Assembly (NCBI GenBank): GCA_028277795.1
Contig: JANQFP010000134.1
Coordinates: 1 to 49,538 of the forward strand
Direction of reading: 5' to 3'
DNA length: 49,538 bases
Source of the DNA: Rhodospirillales bacterium
Lineage (GTDB): Bacteria; Pseudomonadota; Alphaproteobacteria; Rhodospirillales; JANQFP01
Shown: positions 38,890-47,352 of the stretch, piece by piece
How positions within the stretch are numbered: the first letter of the stretch is position 1
How the letters are laid out: each line of letters begins with the position of its first letter
Made by a program: the position numbers and the translations under genes
Notes under the pieces: generated by a model
The model's input: the letters and a program-made list of their open reading frames with translations, nothing else
What the model was told of the DNA's origin: nothing
Database searches by the model: none

Positions 38890-40332
38890 ATGACCGTCGG
38901 CGTGGTCGTTTTCGCCCGCCTCGATTCCCGCCGCCTGCCGGGCAAGGTGCTGGCGCCGGTGGCGGGGCGTCCCCTGCTGGGCCGGGTCCTCGACCGCCTG
39001 CGCCGGGTGCGGGCCGCCGACGCCCTGATCGTGGCCACCTCGGACCGGCCCGGAGACGACGCCATCGCCGCCTATGCCGAGGGCGAGGGCATCGACGTGT
39101 TCCGCGGCGCCGGCGACGATGTGCTGGGCCGTGCCCGGGCCTGCGCCGATGCCTTCGGCCTCGATGCCCTGGTGCGCGTCAGCGGGGACAGCCCGTTCAT
39201 CGATCCGGACCTGGTCGATGCGGCCATCCGCGTCCACCGGGACGAGGGGCCGGACCTGACCACCAACGTCTTCCCCCGCACCTACCCGCAGGGGGTCAGC
39301 GTCGAGGTGATCGCCGCAGATGCCCTGGCCCGGATCGCCGCCGCGGTCAACGACGGCGACGACCGCGAGCACGTGACCCGCTACCTCTACCGCCACCCGG
39401 ACGACATCCGCATCCGCAACCTGAGCGCCGACGGCCCGCCGGCGTTCGACGTGCGGCTCACCGTGGACACGGCCGAGGACCTGGCCCGTGCCGACTGGAT
39501 CGCCGCCCGGGCGCCGGGAGACCCCGCCGACTTGACCCTCGACCAGGTGATCGACCTGGCCCGGCGCTGGCACGCCGGCAACGCCGGTGCCCGCCCGCGC
39601 GTCGTGGCCAGCATCGCCGCCCGCATGAACGCCACCCGCCTGCCCGGCAAGGTGCTCGCCGACGTGGGCGGCGTGCCGGCCCTGACCCGCCTGGTCCGGC
39701 GACTGCGCCGGGCGCGCCGCATCGACGCCATGGTTCTCGCGACCACCGACGATGCGGCCGACGACGTGCTTGCCGACTGGGCGCGGCGCGAGGACGTGCC
39801 GTGCTACCGGGGCGACGCCGTCGACGTGCTGGGGCGCGTGGTGGCCGCGCAGCGCATGATGGGCGCCGAGGTGGCGGTGCGGGTCAACGCCGACACCCCG
39901 CTGATCGACCCGGCGCTGGTCGACCGGGCCGTCGGCGTGTTCACCGTGGGCGTCTGCGACGTGGTGACAACCACCCGGCCCCATTCGTACCCCCAGGGCG
40001 TGGACGTGGAGGTGGTCCGCCTGGCCGACCTGGAGCAGGTGGCGGACACGGTCACCGACCCGGCGGTGCGCGAGCACGTGACCCTGCACTTCTACGAGCA
40101 CCACGACCGCTACGACGTGCTCGCCCTCACCGCGCCCGTGCGCCTGCGCGCGCCCGACCTCCGCCTGCAGGTGGACTATGCCGAGGACCTGGAGCTGGTG
40201 CGGCAGATCTATGCCCGCCTCGAGCCGGCCCACGGCGACGACTTCGGGATCGCCCACATCCTGGAGCTGCTGAAGCAGGAGCCGGCGCTGCGCGACATCA
40301 ACCGGCACCGCTCCGAGAAGGCGGTGCGGTGA
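38890..40332 (+). CDS. Tandem-duplicated SpsF-type cytidylyltransferase
   Basis: This 480-residue protein has two full cytidylyltransferase-like domains about 235 residues apart. Domain 1 has RLPGKV (15-20), SGDSPFIDP (98-106), TYPQGVSVEV (131-140) and EHVT (160-163). Domain 2 has RLPGKV (250-255), NADTPLIDP (333-341), SYPQGVDVEV (366-375) and EHVT (395-398). The family transfers CMP or another NMP onto a sugar. Both domains keep the RLPGKV nucleotide-binding loop. Domain 1 has SGDSP where domain 2 has NADTP, so the two active sites may use different sugars. ATG 38890 has GAGGAG six bases upstream. Confidence 0.9.
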   Translation: MTVGVVVFARLDSRRLPGKVLAPVAGRPLLGRVLDRLRRVRAADALIVATSDRPGDDAIAAYAEGEGIDVFRGAGDDVLGRARACADAFGLDALVRVSGDSPFIDPDLVDAAIRVHRDEGPDLTTNVFPRTYPQGVSVEVIAADALARIAAAVNDGDDREHVTRYLYRHPDDIRIRNLSADGPPAFDVRLTVDTAEDLARADWIAARAPGDPADLTLDQVIDLARRWHAGNAGARPRVVASIAARMNATRLPGKVLADVGGVPALTRLVRRLRRARRIDAMVLATTDDAADDVLADWARREDVPCYRGDAVDVLGRVVAAQRMMGAEVAVRVNADTPLIDPALVDRAVGVFTVGVCDVVTTTRPHSYPQGVDVEVVRLADLEQVADTVTDPAVREHVTLHFYEHHDRYDVLALTAPVRLRAPDLRLQVDYAEDLELVRQIYARLEPAHGDDFGIAHILELLKQEPALRDINRHRSEKAVR

Positions 40333-41903
40333 GCGGCCGGCCGCCGGCCCACCCTCCGGGCGACGCCGCAGCCGCGGTCAAGGCGGCGATCGGTCACCAC
40401 CGCGCCGGGCGGCCGGCGGCCGCCAAAGGCGCCCTGCGCCGGGCTTTGGCCATCGATCCGGACGACGGGGCCGCCCGCCACCTGATGGGCCTGCTGGTCC
40501 TGGAGGACGGCCGCGCCGACGAGGCGGCGGCACATCTGGCCCGCGCCGTCGCCGTCAGCCCCGCCGATCCGGCCCGTCACCGCGACCTGGCCATGGCCCT
40601 CCGGGCCGCCGGACGCGGCGCCGAGGCCGAGCAGGCGTTGCAGACCGCCCTCGATTTGGGCGGCGACGACTTCCGGGTGCATTTCGAGCTGGCCGGGCAT
40701 CGCCACCGGCGCGAAGACCCGGAGGGGGCCGAGGCCGGCTATCGGCGCACCCTCGCCCTGAGCCCCGACCACATCGGCGCCACCAGCGGCCTGGGCGCCG
40801 TCCTCGAACTCCAGGGGCGGATGATCGAGGCGGAGGCCATGTACCGCCGGGTCCTCGACCAGGGGGTGTCGACGCCCGACGCCTGGTTCAACCTGGGCAA
40901 CGCCCTGCGCGCCCAGCACCGGATCGATGCGGCCGTGGACGCCTATCGGCAGGCCATCGCCCTCGACCCGGACTTCGCCGTCGCCCACGTGCACCTGGCC
41001 TTCGCCCTGCTGCTGGCCGGCGACTATGACGCGGGCTGGGCCGAGTACGAGTGGCGGAAAAGGGTGCCCGAGTTCCCGACGCCGGCAGGGCGGTTCCCGC
41101 GACCGCCATGGGACGGGGCGCCGGTGGCCGGCGGGACCCTGCTCATCCATGCCGAGCAGGGGTTCGGCGATACCTTGCAGTTCGCCCGCTTCACCCGCGC
41201 CGCGGCGGAGCGGGGCGCCCGCGTGGTGGTCGAGTGCCAGGCCGCTCTGCGGCGGCTGATGGAGACGGCGCCGGCGGTGGTCGAGGCCGTGGCCGCCGGC
41301 GATCCCCTGCCCGACTTTGACCACCATGTGCCCCTGCTCGGCCTGCCGCGGATCCTCGGCACCACCCTGGACACCGTGCCGGCCGAGGTGCCCTACCTGC
41401 ACGCCGACGAGGCGGAGACCGCCCACTGGCGCCGCCGCCTGGCCGGTGACAGGGGGCGCCGGTTGGGCCTGGTCTGGCGCAGCAGTGCCCGCCAGATGAC
41501 CAGCCCTTATAAGTCCTGCCCTTTGAGCGCCCTGGCGCCGCTATTCGAGGTCCCTGGCCTGCGCTTCTTCAGTTTGCAGCCGGAGCTGCCCGCCGCCGAC
41601 CGGCCGCTGCCCGAAGGCGTGGTCGACCTCGGCGGGGAGCTGACCGATTTCGCCGCCACGGCGGCGGTCATCGGCGCCCTCGACCTGGTGGTGACCGTGG
41701 ACACGGCCGTGGCCCATCTGGCCGGTGCCCTGGGGGCGCCGGTGTGGCTCCTGCTGTCGACCGCGTCCGACTGGCGCTGGCTGACGGGCCGGGACGACAG
41801 CCCGTGGTACCCCACCATGCGCCTGCTCCGCCAGACCCGGGAAGGCGACTGGAGCGAACCGGTGGCCCGCGTGGTGCACGCCCTCGAAGGCGCCGACGGG
41901 TAG
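40329..41903 (+). CDS. TPR-glycosyltransferase, FlmG-like
   Basis: This encodes 524 residues with a GTG start overlapping the previous stop by four bases (GTGA). Residues about 20-265 contain TPR repeats ('ATSGLGAVLELQGRMIEAEAMYRRVL', 'AWFNLGNALRAQHRIDAAVDAYRQAIALDP'). Residues about 285-520 are a GT-B type C-terminal domain, with 'LIHAEQGFGDTLQFARF' and 'DLVVTVDTAVAHLAGALGAPVWLLL'. This is the layout of Caulobacter FlmG, where the TPRs bind flagellin and the C-terminal domain transfers a sugar. It is the last gene of the operon and directly upstream of fliK. Other TPR-glycosyltransferases exist, so the substrate flagellin is inference. Confidence 0.85.
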   Translation: MSGRPPAHPPGDAAAAVKAAIGHHRAGRPAAAKGALRRALAIDPDDGAARHLMGLLVLEDGRADEAAAHLARAVAVSPADPARHRDLAMALRAAGRGAEAEQALQTALDLGGDDFRVHFELAGHRHRREDPEGAEAGYRRTLALSPDHIGATSGLGAVLELQGRMIEAEAMYRRVLDQGVSTPDAWFNLGNALRAQHRIDAAVDAYRQAIALDPDFAVAHVHLAFALLLAGDYDAGWAEYEWRKRVPEFPTPAGRFPRPPWDGAPVAGGTLLIHAEQGFGDTLQFARFTRAAAERGARVVVECQAALRRLMETAPAVVEAVAAGDPLPDFDHHVPLLGLPRILGTTLDTVPAEVPYLHADEAETAHWRRRLAGDRGRRLGLVWRSSARQMTSPYKSCPLSALAPLFEVPGLRFFSLQPELPAADRPLPEGVVDLGGELTDFAATAAVIGALDLVVTVDTAVAHLAGALGAPVWLLLSTASDWRWLTGRDDSPWYPTMRLLRQTREGDWSEPVARVVHALEGADG

Positions 41904-42047
41904 CCCTCGCACCCAGAAAAAACTTCCCGAGCGGGTCAATTTCTGCCGGGCGGGACCCGATCCTGCCGGGTGCCGCAGCCTGTTTCCTATCCACCCCTGG
42001 GTTTCATAACGCTGGGATTTCAGTGCCTTACCCTGTTGCTCGCGATT

Positions 42048-42063
42048 TGGCACGGGCCTTGCT
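42048..42063 (+). promoter_or_regulatory. Sigma-54 promoter for fliK-flgD-flgE
   Basis: TGGCACG, four bases, TTGCT matches the -24/-12 consensus completely. GG at 42049-42050 and GC at 42061-42062 are separated by ten bases. The start site would be near 42073, leaving a leader of about 30 bases before the fliK ATG with its GAGGGGAG ribosome site. Sigma-54 controls hook genes in many flagellated alphaproteobacteria. Confidence 0.85.
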
Positions 42064-42102
42064 GAATGAAGGCCAACCCATTTTGTCACGAGGGGAGCGA
42101 TC

Positions 42103-43866
42103 ATGGCCGTCGACAACGTGCTGATCACCAACAAGGGCGCTGACAACCCGTTGCAGCCTGTGCCGCGCGCCGGCGCGTCCGTCACCGCCATTGGCGGTCT
42201 CTCGCAGTCGTTCCAGACGTTCCTGGACAGCGCCGGCAACGGCCTCGACGGCGGCAACGGCATGACCTCCCTGTCCGATCAGACCGTCTCCGCCGCCGCC
42301 CCGCCGGCCGACGATCACGGGGCCGCCGCCGACAACCGCACCAGCGGGCGGCACGACGCCAACGGGCGGGACCCCTACGAGACCCACCGCGACGACCATG
42401 ACCGGGGCTACGACGACCGCGACACCGGGCGCGCCGACCGCGGCGACGACGGCGGCCGCGACCGCGCGGCCCCGCCGCCGGCGGACCGCGACGACAGCCG
42501 CGCCGCCAATTCGGGCCACGACCGGCCGAGCCAGGACGACGGGGCTCCCGACGACGTCCGCGCCCTGCGCGGCGATGGATCGGGCGGCGATCGCAACACC
42601 CAGGCCGATAACGGCGGCGACAAGGCGGCCCGCCAGGGCGACAGCGCCGGCGCCGACGGCAGCCAGACCGCCACCGGACTCGCAGCCACCGCCGCACAGG
42701 CGGCCATCGTCCAGCCCGATGCCGGCGTGATCGTCACCGCCGCCGCGGCGCAGGCGTCGGCCCTGCCGGGCGCCGAGACGGCCGCGGCCACCACCATCGG
42801 CGGCACCGTCTCGGGTGGCGGCACCACGACGGCGAACGCCGCCGGCGGTCCCCTCAACAATCACGGCGGATCGACCGGCCATCCGGGTGCCGGAAGCGGC
42901 CAAACCGCCAACCCGGCCCGCGCCGAGGGCGGCACCGATGCCGCCAACGCACCGCGATCCAACGTGGCCGAGCAGGCCGCGTCCCTGTCACGGAGCGTCG
43001 GCGACGGCAACCGGGTGGCGGTCAATGTCAACGTGACCAACGAGTCCGCGACTTTGGTGTCACAGCCGTCCTCCAACCTGTCCGCCTCCGCGGCCCTGGC
43101 CGGTGAGGGTGGCGGCGCATCGGCCCAGGGCCGGCAGCCGCAGCACGGCGTGGCCCCCGGCACCGGACAGGCCGGCCAGCAGGCGGCGGCGCAGGGCGCC
43201 GGCATGGCGGCGGCGCAGGCCCAGGCCCAGCAGGCCGCCGCCCAGGGTGGCCAGGCCCAGGCGGGCGCGACCGGCGCCGAGGCCAAGGGCCCGGCCCCGG
43301 GTGGTCTGCATGGCACGCCGACCGGCTTCCAGGCCCAGGTCGGCGGCGATACGGCGGCCACCAGTGGATCGCAGGCCAGTGCCGACACCAACGCTTCCCA
43401 GAAGGCGGCCCAGGCCCGTGGCGCCGATGCCCCACGGTTCGCCGTACCGCGCCACGCGGTCACCGAGCAGATCACGGTGCAGATCACCAAGGCCATCGCC
43501 GCCGGCATCGACCGCATCCATGTGCAGCTCAAGCCGCCCTCGCTGGGCCGCGTCGACGTGCAGCTCGAGATGGCCCAGGACGGCCGCGTCTCGGCGGTGG
43601 TCATCGCCGACAACAAGGACACCCTGGACATGCTGCAGCGGGACGCCCGCGACCTGGAGCGCGCCTTGCAGCAGGCCGGTCTCCACGCCGAGGACGGCAG
43701 CCTGAGCTTCAGCCTGCGCGGTGAGCGCGGTGGCGAGTCCGACGGTGAGTCGGGCGCCGCCGGCACCCTCGCCGCCGATGCCGACGACGACTCCGAGGGG
43801 CCGCTGATGGCGTCCGACGAAACGGACGGCGTGACCGAGGACGGTCGCGTGAACATCCGGGTGTAA
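42103..43866 (+). CDS. fliK: Flagellar hook-length control protein FliK
   Basis: This encodes 587 residues. The first ~430 residues are low-complexity Ala/Gly/Asp/Gln/Arg-rich, as FliK N-terminal and linker regions usually are. The C-terminal Flg_hook domain (about 445-550) carries the family core 'IDRIHVQLKPPSLGRVDVQLEMAQDGRVSAVVI' and 'LQRDARDLERALQQAGLHAEDGSLSFSL'. FliK measures hook length and switches export from hook to filament subunits. An acidic tail follows. It is the first gene behind the sigma-54 promoter, 14 bases before flgD. Confidence 0.92.
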   Translation: MAVDNVLITNKGADNPLQPVPRAGASVTAIGGLSQSFQTFLDSAGNGLDGGNGMTSLSDQTVSAAAPPADDHGAAADNRTSGRHDANGRDPYETHRDDHDRGYDDRDTGRADRGDDGGRDRAAPPPADRDDSRAANSGHDRPSQDDGAPDDVRALRGDGSGGDRNTQADNGGDKAARQGDSAGADGSQTATGLAATAAQAAIVQPDAGVIVTAAAAQASALPGAETAAATTIGGTVSGGGTTTANAAGGPLNNHGGSTGHPGAGSGQTANPARAEGGTDAANAPRSNVAEQAASLSRSVGDGNRVAVNVNVTNESATLVSQPSSNLSASAALAGEGGGASAQGRQPQHGVAPGTGQAGQQAAAQGAGMAAAQAQAQQAAAQGGQAQAGATGAEAKGPAPGGLHGTPTGFQAQVGGDTAATSGSQASADTNASQKAAQARGADAPRFAVPRHAVTEQITVQITKAIAAGIDRIHVQLKPPSLGRVDVQLEMAQDGRVSAVVIADNKDTLDMLQRDARDLERALQQAGLHAEDGSLSFSLRGERGGESDGESGAAGTLAADADDDSEGPLMASDETDGVTEDGRVNIRV

Positions 43867-43879
43867 GGGAGCCCACGCC

Positions 43880-44563
43880 ATGATCCTCTCCGGCACATCC
43901 AGTACCGGCACCTTCGACGGCACCGTCCAGGCGGCCACCGACCAGAATCAGCTCGAAGAGGACCTCAACCGGTTCGTCAACCTGCTGGTCACCCAGCTCA
44001 AGAACCAGGACCCCCTGGATCCCTTGGACGCCAACGAGTTCACCGCCCAGTTGGTGCAGTTCGCCAGCGTCGAACAGCAGATCCACTCCAACGCCAACCT
44101 GGAGAAGCTGCTCAACCTGCAGCAGTCCTCACAGGTGGCGGCCATGGTCGACTTCCTGGGCACCAGCGTCGAGGCCCGCGGCAACAAGGTCCAGCTCCAG
44201 GACGGGAGGGCCGAATTCACCTACGCCATCGGCCTCAACGCCAGCGACGTCGACATCTCGGTGCGCAATGCCGCCGGCCTGACCGTGTTCACCGCCGAGG
44301 GCAACACCAGCGCCGGCAAGCACGGCTTCGTCTGGGAAGGCATCGACGACTTCGGCAATCCGCAGCCGGAAGGCGCCTACACCATCATCGTCACCGCCCG
44401 CGACGCCCAGAAGAACCTGATGGACGTCGAGCAGACGGTGTTCGGCCGGGTCACCGGCGCCGGCGCCGACGGTGGCGAGGTCACCATCTTCACCGGCGAC
44501 GTGGCGGTTCCCATGACGGACATCCTCTCCGTCAAGGAGACCGTCGTCGCCGACGACGAATAA
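43880..44563 (+). CDS. flgD: Flagellar hook capping protein FlgD
   Basis: This encodes 227 residues. The N-terminal 'RFVNLLVTQLKNQDPLDPLDANEFTAQLVQFASVEQQI' (about 34-71) is the FlgD hallmark. The central and C-terminal Ig/tudor-like domains contain 'GLNASDVDISVRNAAG' and 'HGFVWEGIDDFGNPQPEGAYTIIVTARDA'. FlgD caps the growing hook so that FlgE can polymerise and is then removed. The gap from fliK is 13 bases, and AGGGAG upstream is a ribosome site. Confidence 0.96.
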   Translation: MILSGTSSTGTFDGTVQAATDQNQLEEDLNRFVNLLVTQLKNQDPLDPLDANEFTAQLVQFASVEQQIHSNANLEKLLNLQQSSQVAAMVDFLGTSVEARGNKVQLQDGRAEFTYAIGLNASDVDISVRNAAGLTVFTAEGNTSAGKHGFVWEGIDDFGNPQPEGAYTIIVTARDAQKNLMDVEQTVFGRVTGAGADGGEVTIFTGDVAVPMTDILSVKETVVADDE

Positions 44564-44608
44564 GAGGCCCGGCCCGCCAACCGGCCGGGGTATGGAAAGG
44601 AGAGTACG

Positions 44609-46690
44609 ATGAGTCTGTTCGGCGCAATGTTCTCGGGCGTGTCCGGTCTCACGGCGCAGAGCAGCGCCATGGGCGCCATCTCCGACAACATCACCAACGT
44701 CAGCACGGTCGGCTACAAGAACGTGCAGGTGGACTTCCAGACCCTGGTCACCAAGCAGACGTCGGTCACGTTCTTCTCCGCCGGCGGCGTGCAGTCGCGG
44801 CCGCGCGGCCTCAACAACGTGCAGGGCCTGCTGCAGGCGTCCACCTCGCAGACCGACATCTCGGTGTCCGGCAACGGCTACTTCGTGGTCAACGAGGCCA
44901 ACCGGCCGACCATCAACAACCAGTTCCTGTTCACCCGCGCCGGATCCTTCTTCCAGGACAACGAGGGGTTCCTGCGCAACACCGCCGGGTTCTACCTCCA
45001 GGCCTGGCCCACGGACGCCTCGGGCAATGTCACGCCGGCCAACCCCAACCTCACCATCGCCAACCAGAACATCATCTCGACGGACTTCCTGGAGACGGTG
45101 AACCTGAGCCGGGTCGGCGGCACCGCCACGGCGACCACCAACATCGCCATCGGCGCCAACCTGCCGTCCAACGCGGCCACCGGCACCACCCACCGCACCG
45201 ACGTCCAGTTCTTCGACACCCTGGGCAACGCCAACACCATCAGCTTCGAGTACACCAAGTCGTTCCGCGCCAACCAGTGGGACCTGGAGGTGGAACCGGC
45301 GGCGTTCACCAACGTGCTGACCATCGAGGACTCGACCACCGGCGTCTATGACAGCATCGGCCAGCTCGAGTTCACGGCGCGGCCGGCCGACGGTGCGACC
45401 GTGGTGATCGAGGGCACGACCTACGAGTTCGACCCCAGCGGCAACGGCGTCACCGCCGGCAACACCGTGGTCGATACCTCGGCCAACACGACGGTGTCCC
45501 AGGACGTCGCCACCCTGATCGCCCGGGTGAAGGCCACCGACACCGATTTCAGCGACTACGGCGGCTTCACCAACACCCGCATCGCGGTGTCGGCCAACGT
45601 CACCACGACCATCCTGTTCCACGAGGACGGCACCCGCGCCATCACGGTCAACCCGGCCGGCCTGCTGGATACCAACGGCGACCCGGTGACCCGGCAGATC
45701 ACCCAGTTTACGGTGCGCAAGCAGGCCCAGACCTACACCGACTATGATCAGTTCACCTTCGCCGGGCTGCCCGCCGACGGCGACACCATGACCATCAACG
45801 GCGTCGTCTACGAGTTCGACAACAACGCGGCCGTGGGCGGTGGCAACATCGCCGTCGATACGTCGGGCGGCACCGTTCCCCTCATGCTGGCCGCCTTCGA
45901 GACCGCCATCGAGGCCAACGACGCCAATTTCGCCGGCACCCGCGTGCGGGTCCGCGACAACAACTCCACGGGCACCATCGACACCCTGGTCCTCGAAAGC
46001 CTGTCCAGCGGCAGCTACAACGTCGTGTTCTCGGCCGGCTTCACCAACATTCCGGCCGAGCCCGACGGCACCGCGACCTACACGGCGGGCGGCACCCATG
46101 CCGTGGACACCGCCTTCGCCCTGGTGTTCGACAGCGACGGCCTGCCGCAGACCTTCAACGTGGCCGAGTTGGAGATCCTGGGTTTCGTCAATGGCTCCGC
46201 CGACATGGACGACGCAGCCTCCAACAGTCCCCAGATCACCCTGGACTTCGGCACCGTCACCGAGGCCAACGGCATGACCCAGTTCGGCGCCGAGTTCTCG
46301 CCCACTTTCATCCAGCAGAACGGGTCGCGCTTCGGCACCTTCGCCGGGGTCACGGTGGCCACCGACGGACTGGTCACGGCCCTGTTCGACAACGGCGAGA
46401 TCCGCACGATCTTCAAGATCCCGATTGCCACATTCGTCAACCCCAACTCCCTGGACTCGCGGACCGGCAACGTGTGGAACGCCACCGAGGCGTCGGGCGA
46501 CCCGACCCTGCGCGTGGCCGACAACGGCCCCGCCGGCCAGGTCGTGCAGGCGGCCCTGGAGGCCTCCACCGTCGATATCGGCGAGGAGTTCACCAAGATG
46601 ATCGTGGTCCAGCGGGCCTACTCGGCGGCCACCAAGATCATCAGCACCGCCGACGAGATGCTCGAGGAGCTGACCAGAACCAAGCGCTGA
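44609..46690 (+). CDS. flgE: Flagellar hook protein FlgE, with duplicated insert
   Basis: This encodes 693 residues, long for FlgE (E. coli about 400). The N-terminal 'MSLFGAMFSGVSGLTAQSSAMGAISDNITNV' and C-terminal 'DIGEEFTKMIVVQRAYSAATKIISTADEMLEEL' are the coiled D0/D1 parts. The excess length lies in the middle: two related segments begin PADGATVVIEG..YEFD (259-275) and PADGDTMTING..YEFD (388-404), 129 residues apart. They are likely a tandem duplication of a surface-exposed hook domain. AAGGAGAG precedes the ATG. It is the last gene before a hairpin and sciP. Confidence 0.96.
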   Translation: MSLFGAMFSGVSGLTAQSSAMGAISDNITNVSTVGYKNVQVDFQTLVTKQTSVTFFSAGGVQSRPRGLNNVQGLLQASTSQTDISVSGNGYFVVNEANRPTINNQFLFTRAGSFFQDNEGFLRNTAGFYLQAWPTDASGNVTPANPNLTIANQNIISTDFLETVNLSRVGGTATATTNIAIGANLPSNAATGTTHRTDVQFFDTLGNANTISFEYTKSFRANQWDLEVEPAAFTNVLTIEDSTTGVYDSIGQLEFTARPADGATVVIEGTTYEFDPSGNGVTAGNTVVDTSANTTVSQDVATLIARVKATDTDFSDYGGFTNTRIAVSANVTTTILFHEDGTRAITVNPAGLLDTNGDPVTRQITQFTVRKQAQTYTDYDQFTFAGLPADGDTMTINGVVYEFDNNAAVGGGNIAVDTSGGTVPLMLAAFETAIEANDANFAGTRVRVRDNNSTGTIDTLVLESLSSGSYNVVFSAGFTNIPAEPDGTATYTAGGTHAVDTAFALVFDSDGLPQTFNVAELEILGFVNGSADMDDAASNSPQITLDFGTVTEANGMTQFGAEFSPTFIQQNGSRFGTFAGVTVATDGLVTALFDNGEIRTIFKIPIATFVNPNSLDSRTGNVWNATEASGDPTLRVADNGPAGQVVQAALEASTVDIGEEFTKMIVVQRAYSAATKIISTADEMLEELTRTKR

Positions 46691-46763
46691 TCATGAGTTC
46701 CCCAACCCCCAACCCACCGTCCCAACCCAGGCCCCGGTCCGGTCTTCGTGCCGGCCGGGGCCG

Positions 46764-46788
46764 CCCACTCCCCCGGCGGGGGCGTGGG
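46764..46788 (+). terminator. Hairpin downstream of flgE
   Basis: An 11-bp stem with one mismatch, arms 46764-46774 and 46778-46788, loop GGC, lies 74 bases after the flgE stop. No T-run follows. It probably ends or stabilises the fliK-flgD-flgE transcript. Confidence 0.5.
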
Positions 46789-46821
46789 TCGGGTTGGACG
46801 GCGGGTCGGAGGTCGGTGGTC

Positions 46822-46836
46822 TTAGCTATTCCTTAA
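46822..46836. promoter_or_regulatory. CtrA-like site before sciP (one mismatch)
   Basis: TTAG (46822-46825), seven bases, TTAA (46833-46836) matches TTAA-N7-TTAA at seven of eight positions, 60 bases before the sciP ATG. About one such near-match is expected per window by chance, so the position beside sciP is the main support. Confidence 0.35.
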
Positions 46837-46896
46837 GGGGAGCCGCCTACGTTTGGAGCCGACTCCCCGTCGCGAAGAAAGGCGACCGATCCGCCG

Positions 46897-47232
46897 ATGA
46901 CAGAACGCCACCCCAATCCCGCCCGTCTTGCCGCCGCGCGACTGCTGCGCCTCCCGGTCGGCCCCACCGGCCACCCCCTCACCCGCGCCGATCTGCCGCC
47001 TCCCAACACCAAGCGCTGGGTGATCCGGCGCAAGGCGGAAGTGGTGGCCGGCGTGCGGGCCGGACTGATCACCCTGGAGGAGGCCTGCCGGCGGTACTCG
47101 CTCTCCATCGACGAGTTCGTGTCCTGGCAGCATCAATTGGACGCCTACGGCCTCGACGGGCTGCGGGCGACCCGTGGCCGCGGCCGGCGGGCCCGCGGCG
47201 CCGGCGCCGGCGCCGGCACCGCCGCGAGGTAG
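46897..47232 (+). CDS. sciP: SciP-like CtrA inhibitor (DUF1153)
   Basis: This encodes 111 residues. The core 'LPVGPTGHPLTRADLPPPNTKRWVIRRKAEVVAGVRAGLITLEEACRRYSLSIDEFVSWQHQLDAYGLDGLRATR' (about 20-93) is the DUF1153 family, a small helix-turn-helix DNA-binding fold. In Caulobacter SciP represses CtrA-activated promoters in G1 cells. The Gly/Ala/Arg tail after residue 95 is variable. It stands alone between flgE and fliF, both flagellar, with CtrA-like sites on both sides. That the orthologue controls flagellar timing here is inference. Confidence 0.85.
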   Translation: MTERHPNPARLAAARLLRLPVGPTGHPLTRADLPPPNTKRWVIRRKAEVVAGVRAGLITLEEACRRYSLSIDEFVSWQHQLDAYGLDGLRATRGRGRRARGAGAGAGTAAR

Positions 47233-47264
47233 GCAATATTTGCCGCCGATTAACCCCTTCTTTA
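47232..47264. promoter_or_regulatory. Palindrome and CtrA-like site before fliF
   Basis: A perfect 13-base inverted repeat GGCAA-TAT-TTGCC (47232-47244, overlapping the last base of the sciP stop) is followed by TTAA-N7-TTTA (47250-47264), which matches the CtrA consensus at seven of eight positions. The CtrA-like site is 88 bases before the fliF GTG. The near-match alone is weak evidence. Confidence 0.35.
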
Positions 47265-47352
47265 CTGTCCGCGCCCTAGCCTCGCACCGGTAACCCTCAG
47301 GGTCGGCGCGGCCCGACGCCGCCGACCGCTTTTTCCGGGAAGGGGACAGACC

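Noticed and set aside
47232..47244. GGCAA-TAT-TTGCC read as part of a sigma-54 promoter before fliF
   Set aside because: GG and GC are not ten bases apart; I keep it only as a palindrome.
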